A DNA stretch of 64,000 bases from Methanococcoides alaskense. GTDB taxonomy: Archaea; Halobacteriota; Methanosarcinia; Methanosarcinales; Methanosarcinaceae. The stretch lies in the NCBI RefSeq assembly GCF_031454185.1, contig NZ_JAVDQI010000007.1:1-64000 (forward strand), written 5' to 3'. A model generated the notes under the pieces. It was not told where the DNA came from and searched no databases. It saw nothing but the letters and a program-made list of their open reading frames with translations. Made by a program: the position numbers and the translations under genes. How positions within the stretch are numbered: position 1 is the first letter of the stretch; each line of letters starts with the position of its first letter. Of this stretch, positions 16,953 to 25,374 are shown piece after piece.

Positions 16953-18317
16953 TTATCTGAAACATTTGACACACGACAATATAATGTCGCCAGCGGTGGA
17001 ATTTATCAGGGCGGTGTCTATTCCTTCTTCAAGTGAGCGCACATAATATGCGTTATCATATTTTATATCACGCATACGGGTTCCCACTAAAATGACCTTA
17101 TCCATCATTTTCCCCCTTCTCTGAAGGAGGTCCAACACATTCTCAGGCGGGAGACCTTCACATACCTGTTCTGCTTCTTCACCAAGTACGATAACAACCT
17201 TTCCCTCTTCAGATGTCAGGGCATAATCAAGTGCTTTGTCCACGGACAATATGTCCATTCCTGAATTGGAATTATCTATTAGTATCCTGCTTTCAAGTTC
17301 GCTCTTTTTCATCCTTCCGGTAAGGCCCTTGAAATCACGAACTGTTTCTGATATATCTTCCTCATCAACCCCAAGCGAAATTGCTATTGCAGAAGCTGCA
17401 GCGATTGCGATGCTATAAGCAGAAACATCGAATCCTTCTGTTGTGGTCGTTTTTATGGTGGTATTTGGTGTACGAATGGATACTTCATGTCCTGTTATCG
17501 TTACGTTCACATTGGCAACATTGTCAGCTTCATCGCTAAAAGTTATCGTGTCGATATTCTTTTCCCGGGTAGAAGCTATGGCTTTCTCTGCGTTTGAACT
17601 GATCAATAGAATACTGTCAGCCTTTGCATTTTCCACCATCTGCAATTTAGCATCACTTGCCCAGGCAGTGCCCGAGGCTATCCTGTAATCCAGTTCCAGT
17701 GATGTGATAACTCCAATATCCGCACATCCGGTGCCTCCAATGGATGTTTCAAAAATAATTACGTCAGGTCTAAGCCTTTCCTTTTCCATGATCTCAATGG
17801 CCATGAGGATGCTTCCGGGTGCAATGCTCAACCCTTTGTGGATGACTGTGGCAATACCCTCTTTCCAGTATTCAAGTCCTCTGGATGTATGAAGTAGCAC
17901 TGTCCTTTTCCTTGAAATAATATCTGCCAGAAGGGATGCAGTACTTGTCTTGGCCTTTGTACCGGTGATCTCAATGACCTTTTGTCCGGCAAGACGTTCA
18001 CTTTCATTGATAAGCTGTCCCACCATTTTATGATGCGTGACAACAGGTTTTCCCTTTTCTCTTGCAATTCTCAGTACTTTGAAATCCGGGTCAAGATGAA
18101 CTGGAGCTACAACGGTTTCCGTAGATTTTAGCTTAAATTCGTCCTTTGAAGAAAGAACAGGAAAAAATGTTTGCAGATCAGATATTGTCGCATCGTCCAA
18201 TGTATCATAGACATCGATGGCACGGACATTATATCCAAGCCGTGCCATCTCTTTTGCAACAGGAATTCCGGCGTGCGTCAGGTCGAGCACGACCGCATCC
18301 TTCTGACCTGCGTTCAT
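16953..18317 (-). CDS. cfbE: Coenzyme F430 synthetase CfbE (Mur-ligase-like)
   Basis: Last enzyme of F430 synthesis, which closes the carbocyclic ring of 15,17(3)-seco-F430-17(3)-acid using ATP. 454 residues with a Mur-ligase architecture: an N-terminal Rossmann-like domain (1-105), a central ATPase domain with P-loop GTKAKTS (119-125), and a C-terminal domain including GLTGRMKKSE and DNSNSGMD. It sits 14 bp downstream of cfbA. No peptidoglycan genes are near, which argues against a true Mur ligase. Confidence 0.94.
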   Translation of the reverse strand: MNAGQKDAVVLDLTHAGIPVAKEMARLGYNVRAIDVYDTLDDATISDLQTFFPVLSSKDEFKLKSTETVVAPVHLDPDFKVLRIAREKGKPVVTHHKMVGQLINESERLAGQKVIEITGTKAKTSTASLLADIISRKRTVLLHTSRGLEYWKEGIATVIHKGLSIAPGSILMAIEIMEKERLRPDVIIFETSIGGTGCADIGVITSLELDYRIASGTAWASDAKLQMVENAKADSILLISSNAEKAIASTREKNIDTITFSDEADNVANVNVTITGHEVSIRTPNTTIKTTTTEGFDVSAYSIAIAAASAIAISLGVDEEDISETVRDFKGLTGRMKKSELESRILIDNSNSGMDILSVDKALDYALTSEEGKVVIVLGEEAEQVCEGLPPENVLDLLQRRGKMMDKVILVGTRMRDIKYDNAYYVRSLEEGIDTALINSTAGDIILSCVKCFR

Positions 18318-18331
18318 AGTTATTGGTCTGT

Positions 18332-18727
18332 TTACATTACTTCCATTGCTCTCTCGAATACGAGATCAGCAAGAAGTTCGTGGTGTCCGAGTGGTTTTCC
18401 AAAAGTGACTGGGATCTCGTTTCCATCCACTGTGATCTTTCCTTCATTTGTCTCAGGGTCGAGTTTGAGTATTTCTGGAATATCTTCTGTGATGTGAACT
18501 CCTGATGCAAGGAATACAGGTACAGCTATGATCTTTGTAACGCCTGTTCCATTGAAATCAGCAAGGGCTTCCATAACTGTTGGAACTGTGTTCTCCATGA
18601 AACCTGCTTTTATAACATAGTCAGGGTGTTTTTTTGCAATTGTAGCTGCTATCTCTGATACGACTTCTTTGTTGTAAGGCAGTCTGCTTCCGTGGCCAAT
18701 GGCTAAGATTCCTATCTTTTCGCTCAT
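18332..18727 (-). CDS. cfbA: Sirohydrochlorin nickelochelatase CfbA
   Basis: Inserts Ni(II) into sirohydrochlorin, the first committed step of F430 synthesis; may also insert Co(II) for B12. 131 residues from the ATG at 18727, which has GAGGT upstream; this is the small homodimeric CbiX(S) type. The frame is open for 28 more codons upstream but without family similarity. Metal-binding histidines are H12 in GHGSR and H78 in ASGVHITEDIP. It is the first gene of the cfbA-E-D-C-B-endA run. Confidence 0.94.
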   Translation of the reverse strand: MSEKIGILAIGHGSRLPYNKEVVSEIAATIAKKHPDYVIKAGFMENTVPTVMEALADFNGTGVTKIIAVPVFLASGVHITEDIPEILKLDPETNEGKITVDGNEIPVTFGKPLGHHELLADLVFERAMEVM

Positions 18728-19104
18728 TTTATATACCTCTAATGTGTTGGATTTTAATTTCAAATAGTTCCGCTTTTCGATGAAAAGGAATGCAAGACAA
18801 CCAATGTTCATCTATTCATCCTATTTTTCGAGAAGCTTAAATTTGGCACGATGTTCATACGTTTGTACACCATTTGTGTTACTCCTATGATATTGTGATT
18901 ACATAAAAACAATTCGGATTTGTTCTTGTCAGTACTATGCATACCTTTTAATAATAAATTATTGTGGGCGCAAATACTGTAAAGAAAATATGGGCAAACC
19001 CTGAAATGAAAAATAGCTATTAAAAATAGTGAGATAAATATCAGGAAATCAAGTAGATGATATGGTCAATAAAAAAAGAAAAATAATATCAATACGAAAT
19101 AGGA
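18728..19104. other. Promoter region of the cfb operon and spacer
   Basis: About 375 AT-rich nt with no supported gene. It must contain the cfb operon promoter (minus strand) in the part next to 18727. An A-run at 19069-19083 may be the T-tract ending the DUF2150 transcript. Confidence 0.5.
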
Positions 19105-19728
19105 TCAGGAGCCGTCGTCTTCTCCGTCATCCTCTTTGTAACCATCAGCTCCGATCATGGCAGCTTCAACGGAATCAATGCCATCGAGCCATTCTGCAAC
19201 AAGGCCGTATGGGAGATCTTCCATAGCAGCTTCTGGCAGACTTTTACCGTCCAGTATAAGTGCTCCGACCTGTGCAATGCATGTTATTGCCGAGTCAATA
19301 TCTTCTGCTTCTTCAAATTCGATCGCTACTGCAATGAGATCTTCGATGCTTGATTCTTTATCAAAGTCGCCTGCTATGTAGCACTCGCATGCTGCGAAGC
19401 TTCCTGCAAGGGCTGTTTGTACAGACTCAAGCATCATATCAATGTCCTCGGACACAGGTTCGACCTCTTCGAGTGTAATTTCTCTGATATCCTTAATTAT
19501 CGCGATCGCATCATCTAAAGGAAGTGTCTTATTCTCGTATTTTGCAATGACCTTCAGGCATGCGAGAATGATGTCATCTTCCATAGTGACAAAAATCGCA
19601 CCTTCTTTCCCGGAGTTTTCCTCTTCTTCCTTGAACTCGAATCCGCTTTCTTTCACTTGACCGAGCCAGTTGCTCCAGCGCTCTGTTGTATAAAAATCAT
19701 GGTCGATTTTTTCATGTGTGTCCGACAT
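19105..19728 (-). CDS. DUF2150 family protein
   Basis: Acidic soluble protein of 207 residues in an archaeal family of unknown function. The start at 19728 has GAGGT about 7 nt upstream. The chain is mainly helical and very acidic at both ends, finishing with DDGEDDGS. Cysteines occur in AACECY and ITCIAQ, but no metal motif is clear. It lies 76 bp downstream of the UPF0179 gene on the same strand. Family recognition is from overall sequence pattern; no function is proposed. Confidence 0.75.
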   Translation of the reverse strand: MSDTHEKIDHDFYTTERWSNWLGQVKESGFEFKEEEENSGKEGAIFVTMEDDIILACLKVIAKYENKTLPLDDAIAIIKDIREITLEEVEPVSEDIDMMLESVQTALAGSFAACECYIAGDFDKESSIEDLIAVAIEFEEAEDIDSAITCIAQVGALILDGKSLPEAAMEDLPYGLVAEWLDGIDSVEAAMIGADGYKEDDGEDDGS

Positions 19729-19804
19729 TTTAGTACCTCTTTCAATTTTCACTTATTGGGTATATCTAGGACATGTTCCGGTATTAATATAAAAGACATT
19801 CGAG

Positions 19805-20257
19805 TCAGGGTAATAGCTCGACTTTCTTCAATGTAACTGAAGGGTCAGCTTCCATCTCTACAGTGCCCATCACTTTCAGAATGGTACACCTTTCTCCGTT
19901 GCGAAGTCCTTTTGGATAGCAAAGCTCATATGTCTCAGCATCCAGTTTCTCATCACATTTTGGTGCCTGATATCTTATCTTTGAACCTTCGATAGCCTTT
20001 TTAGAGTCCAGTAATGCAAAGATCGGTGCTTTAACAACATCGACGACCATCGCTCCTTTATCATGGACAAAACACTCATGAAGGGTATCGTTCCTTACCT
20101 TTACTACCCTGTACTTCTTTCCTTTTTCAAGGCTCATACAGGTGTTTTTCAGTTTGCACTGCTCGCATTCCGGCGTCTCTCCATCGAAGAAGAACTCTGC
20201 ACCTTCTTTTGCGAGTCTGGTTCCAATGAGCGTTATAGTGGTATCCATGTCCTCCAT
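19805..20257 (-). CDS. UPF0179 family protein
   Basis: Conserved euryarchaeal protein of about 150 residues, function unknown. The N-terminal half has CEQCKLKNTC (CX2CX6C), with further cysteines at HECF, KCDEK and ERCTI, so a zinc or iron-sulfur site is plausible. The ATG at 20257 has AAGGTGAT upstream; the ATG at 20248 with GGAGG very close is an alternative that fits the family N-terminus MDTTITLIGT. It precedes the DUF2150 gene. Confidence 0.82.
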   Translation of the reverse strand: MEDMDTTITLIGTRLAKEGAEFFFDGETPECEQCKLKNTCMSLEKGKKYRVVKVRNDTLHECFVHDKGAMVVDVVKAPIFALLDSKKAIEGSKIRYQAPKCDEKLDAETYELCYPKGLRNGERCTILKVMGTVEMEADPSVTLKKVELLP

Positions 20258-20381
20258 TTAATCACCTTGTGTTATGAGATCGTAATGACCTTAGTAATAT
20301 ATGATAATTTTTGGGTTTATCAAACCCGCTCTTCTTATAGAGATATAGATATACTGATAATCCCTTAATACAGACCTTTTT

Positions 20382-21455
20382 TTAGGATATGACCTTCGTC
20401 TTCCTTGCGACTATTTCAGCGGCATCAGGTGTCAGCCCTGTACCAAGTATGGTATATCTTTCAGGTCTGATAGTATGTGAGAGTACAAGTGCTTCTAATA
20501 TATACTTATCTTCAATACCCAGCTCTTTGGCAGTAGTGGGTGCTCCTATCAGCTTTAAAGCATCACTTATCCTTTTCCAGTCACCGCCATGAAGGTACAT
20601 CATCAATATTGTACCAACACCACATTGTTCGCCGTGAAGTGCCGGTTCATCTGCTACCCGGTCAAGGGCATGGCTGAACATATGCTCAGATCCGGATGCC
20701 GGTCTTGATGAACCTGCAATGCTCATTGCGACCCCGCTTGATACAAGTGCCTTAACGACCATTCTGACGGAACTCTCAAGCTCGGGCTTTATCGAATCCG
20801 CCGAATCGATAAGTATCTGTGCGGTCATGCTTGCAAGCGCAGCGGCATATTCACTGAATTGTACGTTCTGTAGCCGGCTTGCGAGTTGCCAGTCAAGCAC
20901 TGCAGTACAATTCGAGATAATGTCTCCACAGCCTGCTGCTAATAATCTGTAAGGCGCATTGGCTATGATCTCCGTATCCGCAATAACTGCCATTGGTGCG
21001 TTAGCCTGGATCGATGTTGTAGTTCTCCCATCTTTTATGGAAGCTCTCGAAGAGACGATACCATCATGTGATGCAGCAGTCGGAACACTTATGAAAGGCA
21101 CTTCCAGTTCAGTGGCAGCAAGTTTCGCGACATCGATGGTCTTACCGCTACCCACACCCAAAAAGTATCTGGTGCCTGATTCTATTGCATGCTTCCTTAT
21201 CCTTTCAACTTCTTTCATGGATGCTGATTCCGAGATCACCAGCTCGACGTTCTGGCCTGCATCCTGCAATGAATCCTGAACGATCTCACCTGCTATCCCT
21301 TTGGTACTTTTTCCTGTGACCACTAATGCGTTGTCGATAAGTTTCAGGTCTGTGCAGACATCTCTGACCTCGTTGATGACACCATTTCCTATCACAACAT
21401 TTCTTGGTAGCTGCATCCATTTCTTCTGTCCGTTCATATCATGCGTCACATCCAT
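20382..21455 (-). CDS. egsA: sn-Glycerol-1-phosphate dehydrogenase
   Basis: Reduces dihydroxyacetone phosphate to sn-glycerol-1-phosphate, setting the stereochemistry of archaeal lipids; NAD(P)H- and zinc-dependent. 357 residues. GVGSGKTIDVAKL (about 99-111), PTAASHDGIVSS and the zinc-binding histidine segments SGSEHMFSHALD and LHGEQCGVGT match the iron-containing-alcohol-dehydrogenase-like fold. The start may be at the first ATG or seven codons later. It is divergent from the DUF63 gene. carS (8.1 kb) acts later in the same pathway. Confidence 0.95.
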   Translation of the reverse strand: MDVTHDMNGQKKWMQLPRNVVIGNGVINEVRDVCTDLKLIDNALVVTGKSTKGIAGEIVQDSLQDAGQNVELVISESASMKEVERIRKHAIESGTRYFLGVGSGKTIDVAKLAATELEVPFISVPTAASHDGIVSSRASIKDGRTTTSIQANAPMAVIADTEIIANAPYRLLAAGCGDIISNCTAVLDWQLASRLQNVQFSEYAAALASMTAQILIDSADSIKPELESSVRMVVKALVSSGVAMSIAGSSRPASGSEHMFSHALDRVADEPALHGEQCGVGTILMMYLHGGDWKRISDALKLIGAPTTAKELGIEDKYILEALVLSHTIRPERYTILGTGLTPDAAEIVARKTKVIS

Positions 21456-21547
21456 GTGTATATGTTTATCTGTATTTCTGACACCATATATTATTAAGCA
21501 TTAGTGTTATTAGGTTATTCCTACAGCTTTTGCAACAGTGAGAAATA

Positions 21548-22399
21548 ATGTGCCCTTATGTAGATAAGATCTTGGAATTTGTGAACCGTTATTATCTTGA
21601 ACCGATCTTTCAGGATAGTGGATACAATGTAGTGAATACCCTTACCTGGGCACTGATACTGGGAATTTGTGTTTTTGCGGTTGCCTGGTTGCTTGAGAAA
21701 TGGAATGTCGAGGTTGATGACAAGTTTGTATTTTCCATCATTCCTTTCATACTGGCAGGCTCATCTTTAAGGGTGATCGAGGATGCGGGTGTTTTTGATG
21801 CACCTTTAAGCTATTTGTTCATCACTCCAAATATCTATTTCTTTGTGTTCATGGTCACAGTGTTCTGTTTGCTGTTGTCTAGAGTTATCGCCTCTTCAGA
21901 AAAGGTCTCTGACTGGAAGCTGCCTTTTGCATTACTTGGTTTATGCTGGTTCTCACTTAACATCATAACTCTTCTCATCGTGGAAGATGTCACTCGTCCG
22001 TTCATTCTTGTTGCGATCGTCTCGCTGGGGACGGTCCTTGCAGGGTCAATATATCTTGCCTTTGATAAGGCAGGTGTGTTCTTTGTAAGGGATCCTTTGA
22101 ACATGATGATAATCTGGTCTCATCTTCTGGATGCCTCGTCCACTTTTATCGGTGTTGATATCCTTGGGTATTATGAAAAGCACGTTGTCCCTGCTTATCT
22201 GATCGATCTGACCGGTACTGCGCTTGTCATGTTCCCTCTGAAATTGGCCATCTTCCTTCCGGTAATCTATATTATAGATACGCAATTCGTTGCCGATGAT
22301 GAATCAAAGAGGTTGAGGACGTTCGTAAAGATGGTGATAATCATCCTTGGTCTTTCACCTGCGTGCAGGAACACTATCAGAATGGCACTCGGGATCTGA
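21548..22399 (+). CDS. DUF63 family integral membrane protein
   Basis: Polytopic membrane protein of 283 residues found widely in Euryarchaeota, function unknown. Signature segments are ILAGSSLRVIEDAG (68-81), WSHLLDASSTFIGVD and YEKHVVPAYLIDLTGTA; about seven or eight helices. Conserved Asp, His and Glu in the membrane suggest an enzyme or transporter, but this is speculation. It is followed after 5 bp by the SpoIIM-like gene, so the two form an operon. Confidence 0.88.
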   Translation: MCPYVDKILEFVNRYYLEPIFQDSGYNVVNTLTWALILGICVFAVAWLLEKWNVEVDDKFVFSIIPFILAGSSLRVIEDAGVFDAPLSYLFITPNIYFFVFMVTVFCLLLSRVIASSEKVSDWKLPFALLGLCWFSLNIITLLIVEDVTRPFILVAIVSLGTVLAGSIYLAFDKAGVFFVRDPLNMMIIWSHLLDASSTFIGVDILGYYEKHVVPAYLIDLTGTALVMFPLKLAIFLPVIYIIDTQFVADDESKRLRTFVKMVIIILGLSPACRNTIRMALGI

Positions 22400-22404
22400 T
22401 AATA

Positions 22405-23055
22405 ATGGATGTGAATGGCGATATTTCTGTTGATACAGAATACAGGGAAAATACTTGCAATGGTGGCTGCAATGTGCGTGAGTATATTCGTGGTCTCATT
22501 CCGGAAATAAGTATCATTGTGTTCTTGTTCATTATCTCTGTCATTGTCGGTTATGCGCATACGGCAGTTGATCCTTCTTCCTCTACAATGTCACTTGAAG
22601 GTCTGGAAGAACTTGTAGAACTTATAATGAGCCTGAACGCTTTTGAAATAATGCTCTTCATCTTTTTCAACAATGCCATAAAAAGTCTCATTGCGTTCGT
22701 ATTCGGATTGGGCTTTGGCATTATTCCCCTGTTGTTCGTGGTCTCGAACGGCTATATCCTTGGCGTGGTCACCTATCTCGAATCAATGGATAATGGTCTT
22801 GCTTATGTTGCCATAGCAATTCTTCCGCATGGTGTGATAGAACTGCCCATGATACTGATCTCGGCTGCAATGGGGCTGAGGATGGGTCTGCTTGTGTTCA
22901 ATGCACTGGCTGGTAGGGATGTGGCTCTCAAACAGGAGTTCTTGCAGGGTCTGAATGTTTTCTTCCGTTTCATCGCTCCTTTGCTTTTGGTGGCAGCGGC
23001 GATTGAAACTTTTATAACTCCTTTGTTGATCGCATTGTTCACAGGTTTGATCTGA
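22405..23055 (+). CDS. Stage II sporulation protein M-like (DUF95) membrane protein
   Basis: 216-residue protein with an N-terminal soluble stretch and about five membrane helices. The family segment FFNNAIKSLIAFVFGLGFG and LPHGVIELPMILISAAMG match SpoIIM/DUF95 proteins, which in archaea are not linked to sporulation. The ATG at 22405 is 5 bp after the DUF63 stop. An earlier in-frame ATG (22363) overlaps the preceding gene and is less likely. The membrane role is unknown; coupling with DUF63 suggests a joint envelope function. Confidence 0.86.
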   Translation: MDVNGDISVDTEYRENTCNGGCNVREYIRGLIPEISIIVFLFIISVIVGYAHTAVDPSSSTMSLEGLEELVELIMSLNAFEIMLFIFFNNAIKSLIAFVFGLGFGIIPLLFVVSNGYILGVVTYLESMDNGLAYVAIAILPHGVIELPMILISAAMGLRMGLLVFNALAGRDVALKQEFLQGLNVFFRFIAPLLLVAAAIETFITPLLIALFTGLI

Positions 23056-23161
23056 TCTTTTCGTCATCTTTTAGAATCATGGCCTTTCTCTTGTTGTAAT
23101 AAGAATAAGTCTTTTATAACGCATGTTCCATTGTATCACAAAAACCCGGAGAACAAAAAGG

Positions 23162-24319
23162 ATGATCGACAGGAAAGAGATTATTGAGATTGCGGAGAGC
23201 TATTATACTGATGACATAAAGATCGGTACAGTTGCTTCTCATTCAGGATTGGATGTATTTGACGGTGCCATCGAGGAAAATTTCGAGACCTTTGCAATAT
23301 GCCAGGCTGGTCGTGAAAAGACATATACCGAGTACTTCAAGTCAAAAAGGGATGCTAATGGCAATGTTGTGCGCGGTATCGTTGATGATTATGTTGTATA
23401 TGATAAGTTCAATGAGCTAATGCTTCCAGAGAACCAGCAGAAGCTTGTGGATGACAACGTTCTTTTCATACCTAACAGGTCCTTTACTTCCTACTGTAAC
23501 ATCGATGAGGTCGAGAACGATTTCCGTGTGCCAATGGTTGGAAGCAGGAACATGCTTCGAAGTGAGGAGCGCGGTATGGACCAGGACTATTACTGGCTTC
23601 TTGAGAAGGCTGGTCTCCCATTCCCTGAAAGGATAAACGATCCCGAAGATATCGATGAGCTTGTAATGGTAAAGCTCCCTCATGCAGTAAAGAAACTTGA
23701 GCGTGGCTTCTTCACTGCCGGAACTTACAGTGAATATGTGGGGAAATCCGAGTCCCTTATCAAACAGGGTGTAATTACAAGGGAAGCCCTTGCAGAAGCA
23801 AGGATCGAGCGCTATATTATTGGTCCGGTCTTCAATTTTGATATGTTCTATTCTCCTATCGAGGAAGAAATGAACAAGACCGAGATCCTTGGTATTGACT
23901 GGAGGTTCGAGACAAGTCTGGATGGTCATGTCAGGCTTCCTGCACCACAGCAGATGAATCTCGCTGAGCACCAGCTAACTCCTGAGTACACTGTATGTGG
24001 TCACAATTCTGCAACACTTCGTGAATCTCTCCTTGAGGAGGTTTTCAAACTTTCAGAACTTTATATCAAGGCATCCAAAGAGTTCTATGACCCAGGGGTC
24101 ATCGGTCCTTTCTGTCTCCAGACCTGCATTGATAAAGATCTGAACTTCCACATCTATGATGTTGCTCCAAGAGTTGGCGGCGGAACGAACGTTCACATGT
24201 CCGTTGGTCACCCATACGCCAATACCTTATGGCGCAAGCCAATGAGCACTGGAAGGCGTGTTGCCTTTGAGGTACGCCGTGCGATAGAATCCGGCCAGCT
24301 TGATAAGATAATAACCTGA
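23162..24319 (+). CDS. PurP-family ATP-grasp ligase (FAICAR synthetase or paralogue)
   Basis: PurP makes FAICAR from AICAR, formate and ATP in archaeal purine synthesis. This 385-residue protein has the family start (IGTVASHSGLDVFDGA, 24-39), the middle segment VPMVGSRNMLRSEER, and the C-terminal ATP-grasp region with YDVAPRVGGGTNVHM. The ATG at 23162 with GGAG upstream is preferred over 23123. Many methanogens have both PurP and a diverged paralogue of uncertain substrate, and I cannot tell which this is. A terminator hairpin follows. Confidence 0.85.
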   Translation: MIDRKEIIEIAESYYTDDIKIGTVASHSGLDVFDGAIEENFETFAICQAGREKTYTEYFKSKRDANGNVVRGIVDDYVVYDKFNELMLPENQQKLVDDNVLFIPNRSFTSYCNIDEVENDFRVPMVGSRNMLRSEERGMDQDYYWLLEKAGLPFPERINDPEDIDELVMVKLPHAVKKLERGFFTAGTYSEYVGKSESLIKQGVITREALAEARIERYIIGPVFNFDMFYSPIEEEMNKTEILGIDWRFETSLDGHVRLPAPQQMNLAEHQLTPEYTVCGHNSATLRESLLEEVFKLSELYIKASKEFYDPGVIGPFCLQTCIDKDLNFHIYDVAPRVGGGTNVHMSVGHPYANTLWRKPMSTGRRVAFEVRRAIESGQLDKIIT

Positions 24320-24331
24320 TCTGGATATTTT

Positions 24332-24365
24332 GAAGCTCCTTGGGAGTTTCTCTTTCTTTTTTTAT
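24332..24365 (+). terminator. Terminator of purP-like gene
   Basis: GAAGCTCC, loop TTG, GGAGTTTC: an 8-bp stem with one G-T pair (24332-24350), followed by a T-rich tail. Confidence 0.8.
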
Positions 24366-24388
24366 TTTGTATTCATTATTATTGATTT

Positions 24389-24492
24389 TCATGACATAGA
24401 GCCTTCTTTACTCGATTTTATATTTATTTTTATGAATTATCATGACCGGGAGGCTTCTTTTTGCATAGTTTTATATTTATTTTGTTATAATG
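24389..24492 (+). repeat. Two tandem imperfect 51-bp repeats
   Basis: Copy 1 begins TCATGACATAGAGCCTTCTT at 24389 and copy 2 TCATGACCGGGAGGCTTCTT at 24440; both end in TTTTATATTTATTTT. They lie between the purP-like terminator and the DUF5371-type gene, just upstream of its probable TATA element (ATTATATATC near 24501). Confidence 0.8.
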
Positions 24493-24587
24493 GCGAAACC
24501 ATTATATATCATACGTCTGATAATTATTATTATGATGAGGTGGCAGTGTGTATATTCACATTACTAAACTGATCAGGAGAAGTTCTC

Positions 24588-24794
24588 ATGAAAATAGTAC
24601 ATGCCCAAACTGTGCTTACTGAGGACCAGCTTGAAGAACTCAAGAAGAAGTCAAATGAGCCGTCTACAAAGGAAGCTTTGAGCATAGCGGTCCAACATTA
24701 TCTTGAGTGTGAGTACACTGAAATGAATGATGAAATGTGGACTCGCAAGCTTGAAAAAGTAGTGCAGAAAAAGCAACAAATTAATTCTAATTGA
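24588..24794 (+). CDS. Small protein of DUF5371 type
   Basis: A 68-residue protein like short conserved proteins of Methanosarcinales (DUF5371, from memory of the pattern). The start has GGAG about 8 nt upstream. It resembles a ribbon-helix-helix or antitoxin-like chain: an N-terminal strand KIVHAQTVL, then LTEDQLEELKKKS, then a helix STKEALSIAVQHYLEC, which is the pattern of VapB/CopG-like regulators. It precedes the pilin gene by 29 bp and may be cotranscribed with it. Function unknown. Confidence 0.72.
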   Translation: MKIVHAQTVLTEDQLEELKKKSNEPSTKEALSIAVQHYLECEYTEMNDEMWTRKLEKVVQKKQQINSN

Positions 24795-24823
24795 TTAGTA
24801 ACTATCTATGGAGGGTTAATAAT

Positions 24824-25288
24824 ATGTTTAAAATGAATAGAAATGAAGATGCAGTGTCCCCGGTCATTGGTGTAATTCTAATGGTCGCTATCACTGTAAT
24901 CCTTGCTGCTGTCATTGCAGCATTCGTGTTTGGAATGGGAGCACCTGAGACCGCACCACAGGCAAGTCTTAGAGGAAGTCCAGCTGAAGTTACTGCAAGT
25001 GTTGTTAAGCTCGAGCATCAGGGTGGAGACATGGTAACTTTCACTGACTCAAATACTCGTGTTACTGTGAACGGTGCTGCTGTAGATCTGAGTATTCTCG
25101 ATGATGCAAATTCAACATTTGAAGCTGGAGAAACACTTTATCTCTACAATAATGCTGGAAATTACACTCTTGATGTACTTAACGCATCATATGTTACCGC
25201 TTTCGTAACAGCTGGAACAACTGCAAACGTCAAGATGGTTGATGTTGCAAGCCAGCAGATGATTGCTGATATGGATGTAAGGTTCTAA
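24824..25288 (+). CDS. Archaeal type IV pilin (Pilin_N family)
   Basis: 154-residue secreted pilin-like protein. The start at 24824 has GGAGGG upstream. A short basic leader MFKMNRNEDA is followed by the class III signal core VSPVIGVILMVAITVILAAV, the DUF1628/Pilin_N signature, with cleavage by an archaeal prepilin peptidase near the N-terminal side of the hydrophobic helix. The rest is a beta-rich extracellular domain without cysteines. It is probably a surface pilus or adhesion subunit; no pilus ATPase is nearby. A strong terminator follows. Confidence 0.9.
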   Translation: MFKMNRNEDAVSPVIGVILMVAITVILAAVIAAFVFGMGAPETAPQASLRGSPAEVTASVVKLEHQGGDMVTFTDSNTRVTVNGAAVDLSILDDANSTFEAGETLYLYNNAGNYTLDVLNASYVTAFVTAGTTANVKMVDVASQQMIADMDVRF

Positions 25289-25303
25289 AACCTTTAAAGA
25301 ACA

Positions 25304-25338
25304 TGGCGCATGATTGCGCCAATATCTTTCTTTTTTTT
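25304..25338 (+). terminator. Terminator of pilin gene
   Basis: TGGCGCA, loop TGAT, TGCGCCA: a perfect 7-bp stem (25304-25321), then a T-rich run from 25325 to 25338. Confidence 0.85.
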
Positions 25339-25374
25339 AAATTATTATTCAAAAAAAAGTTGAAGCGATATCTT

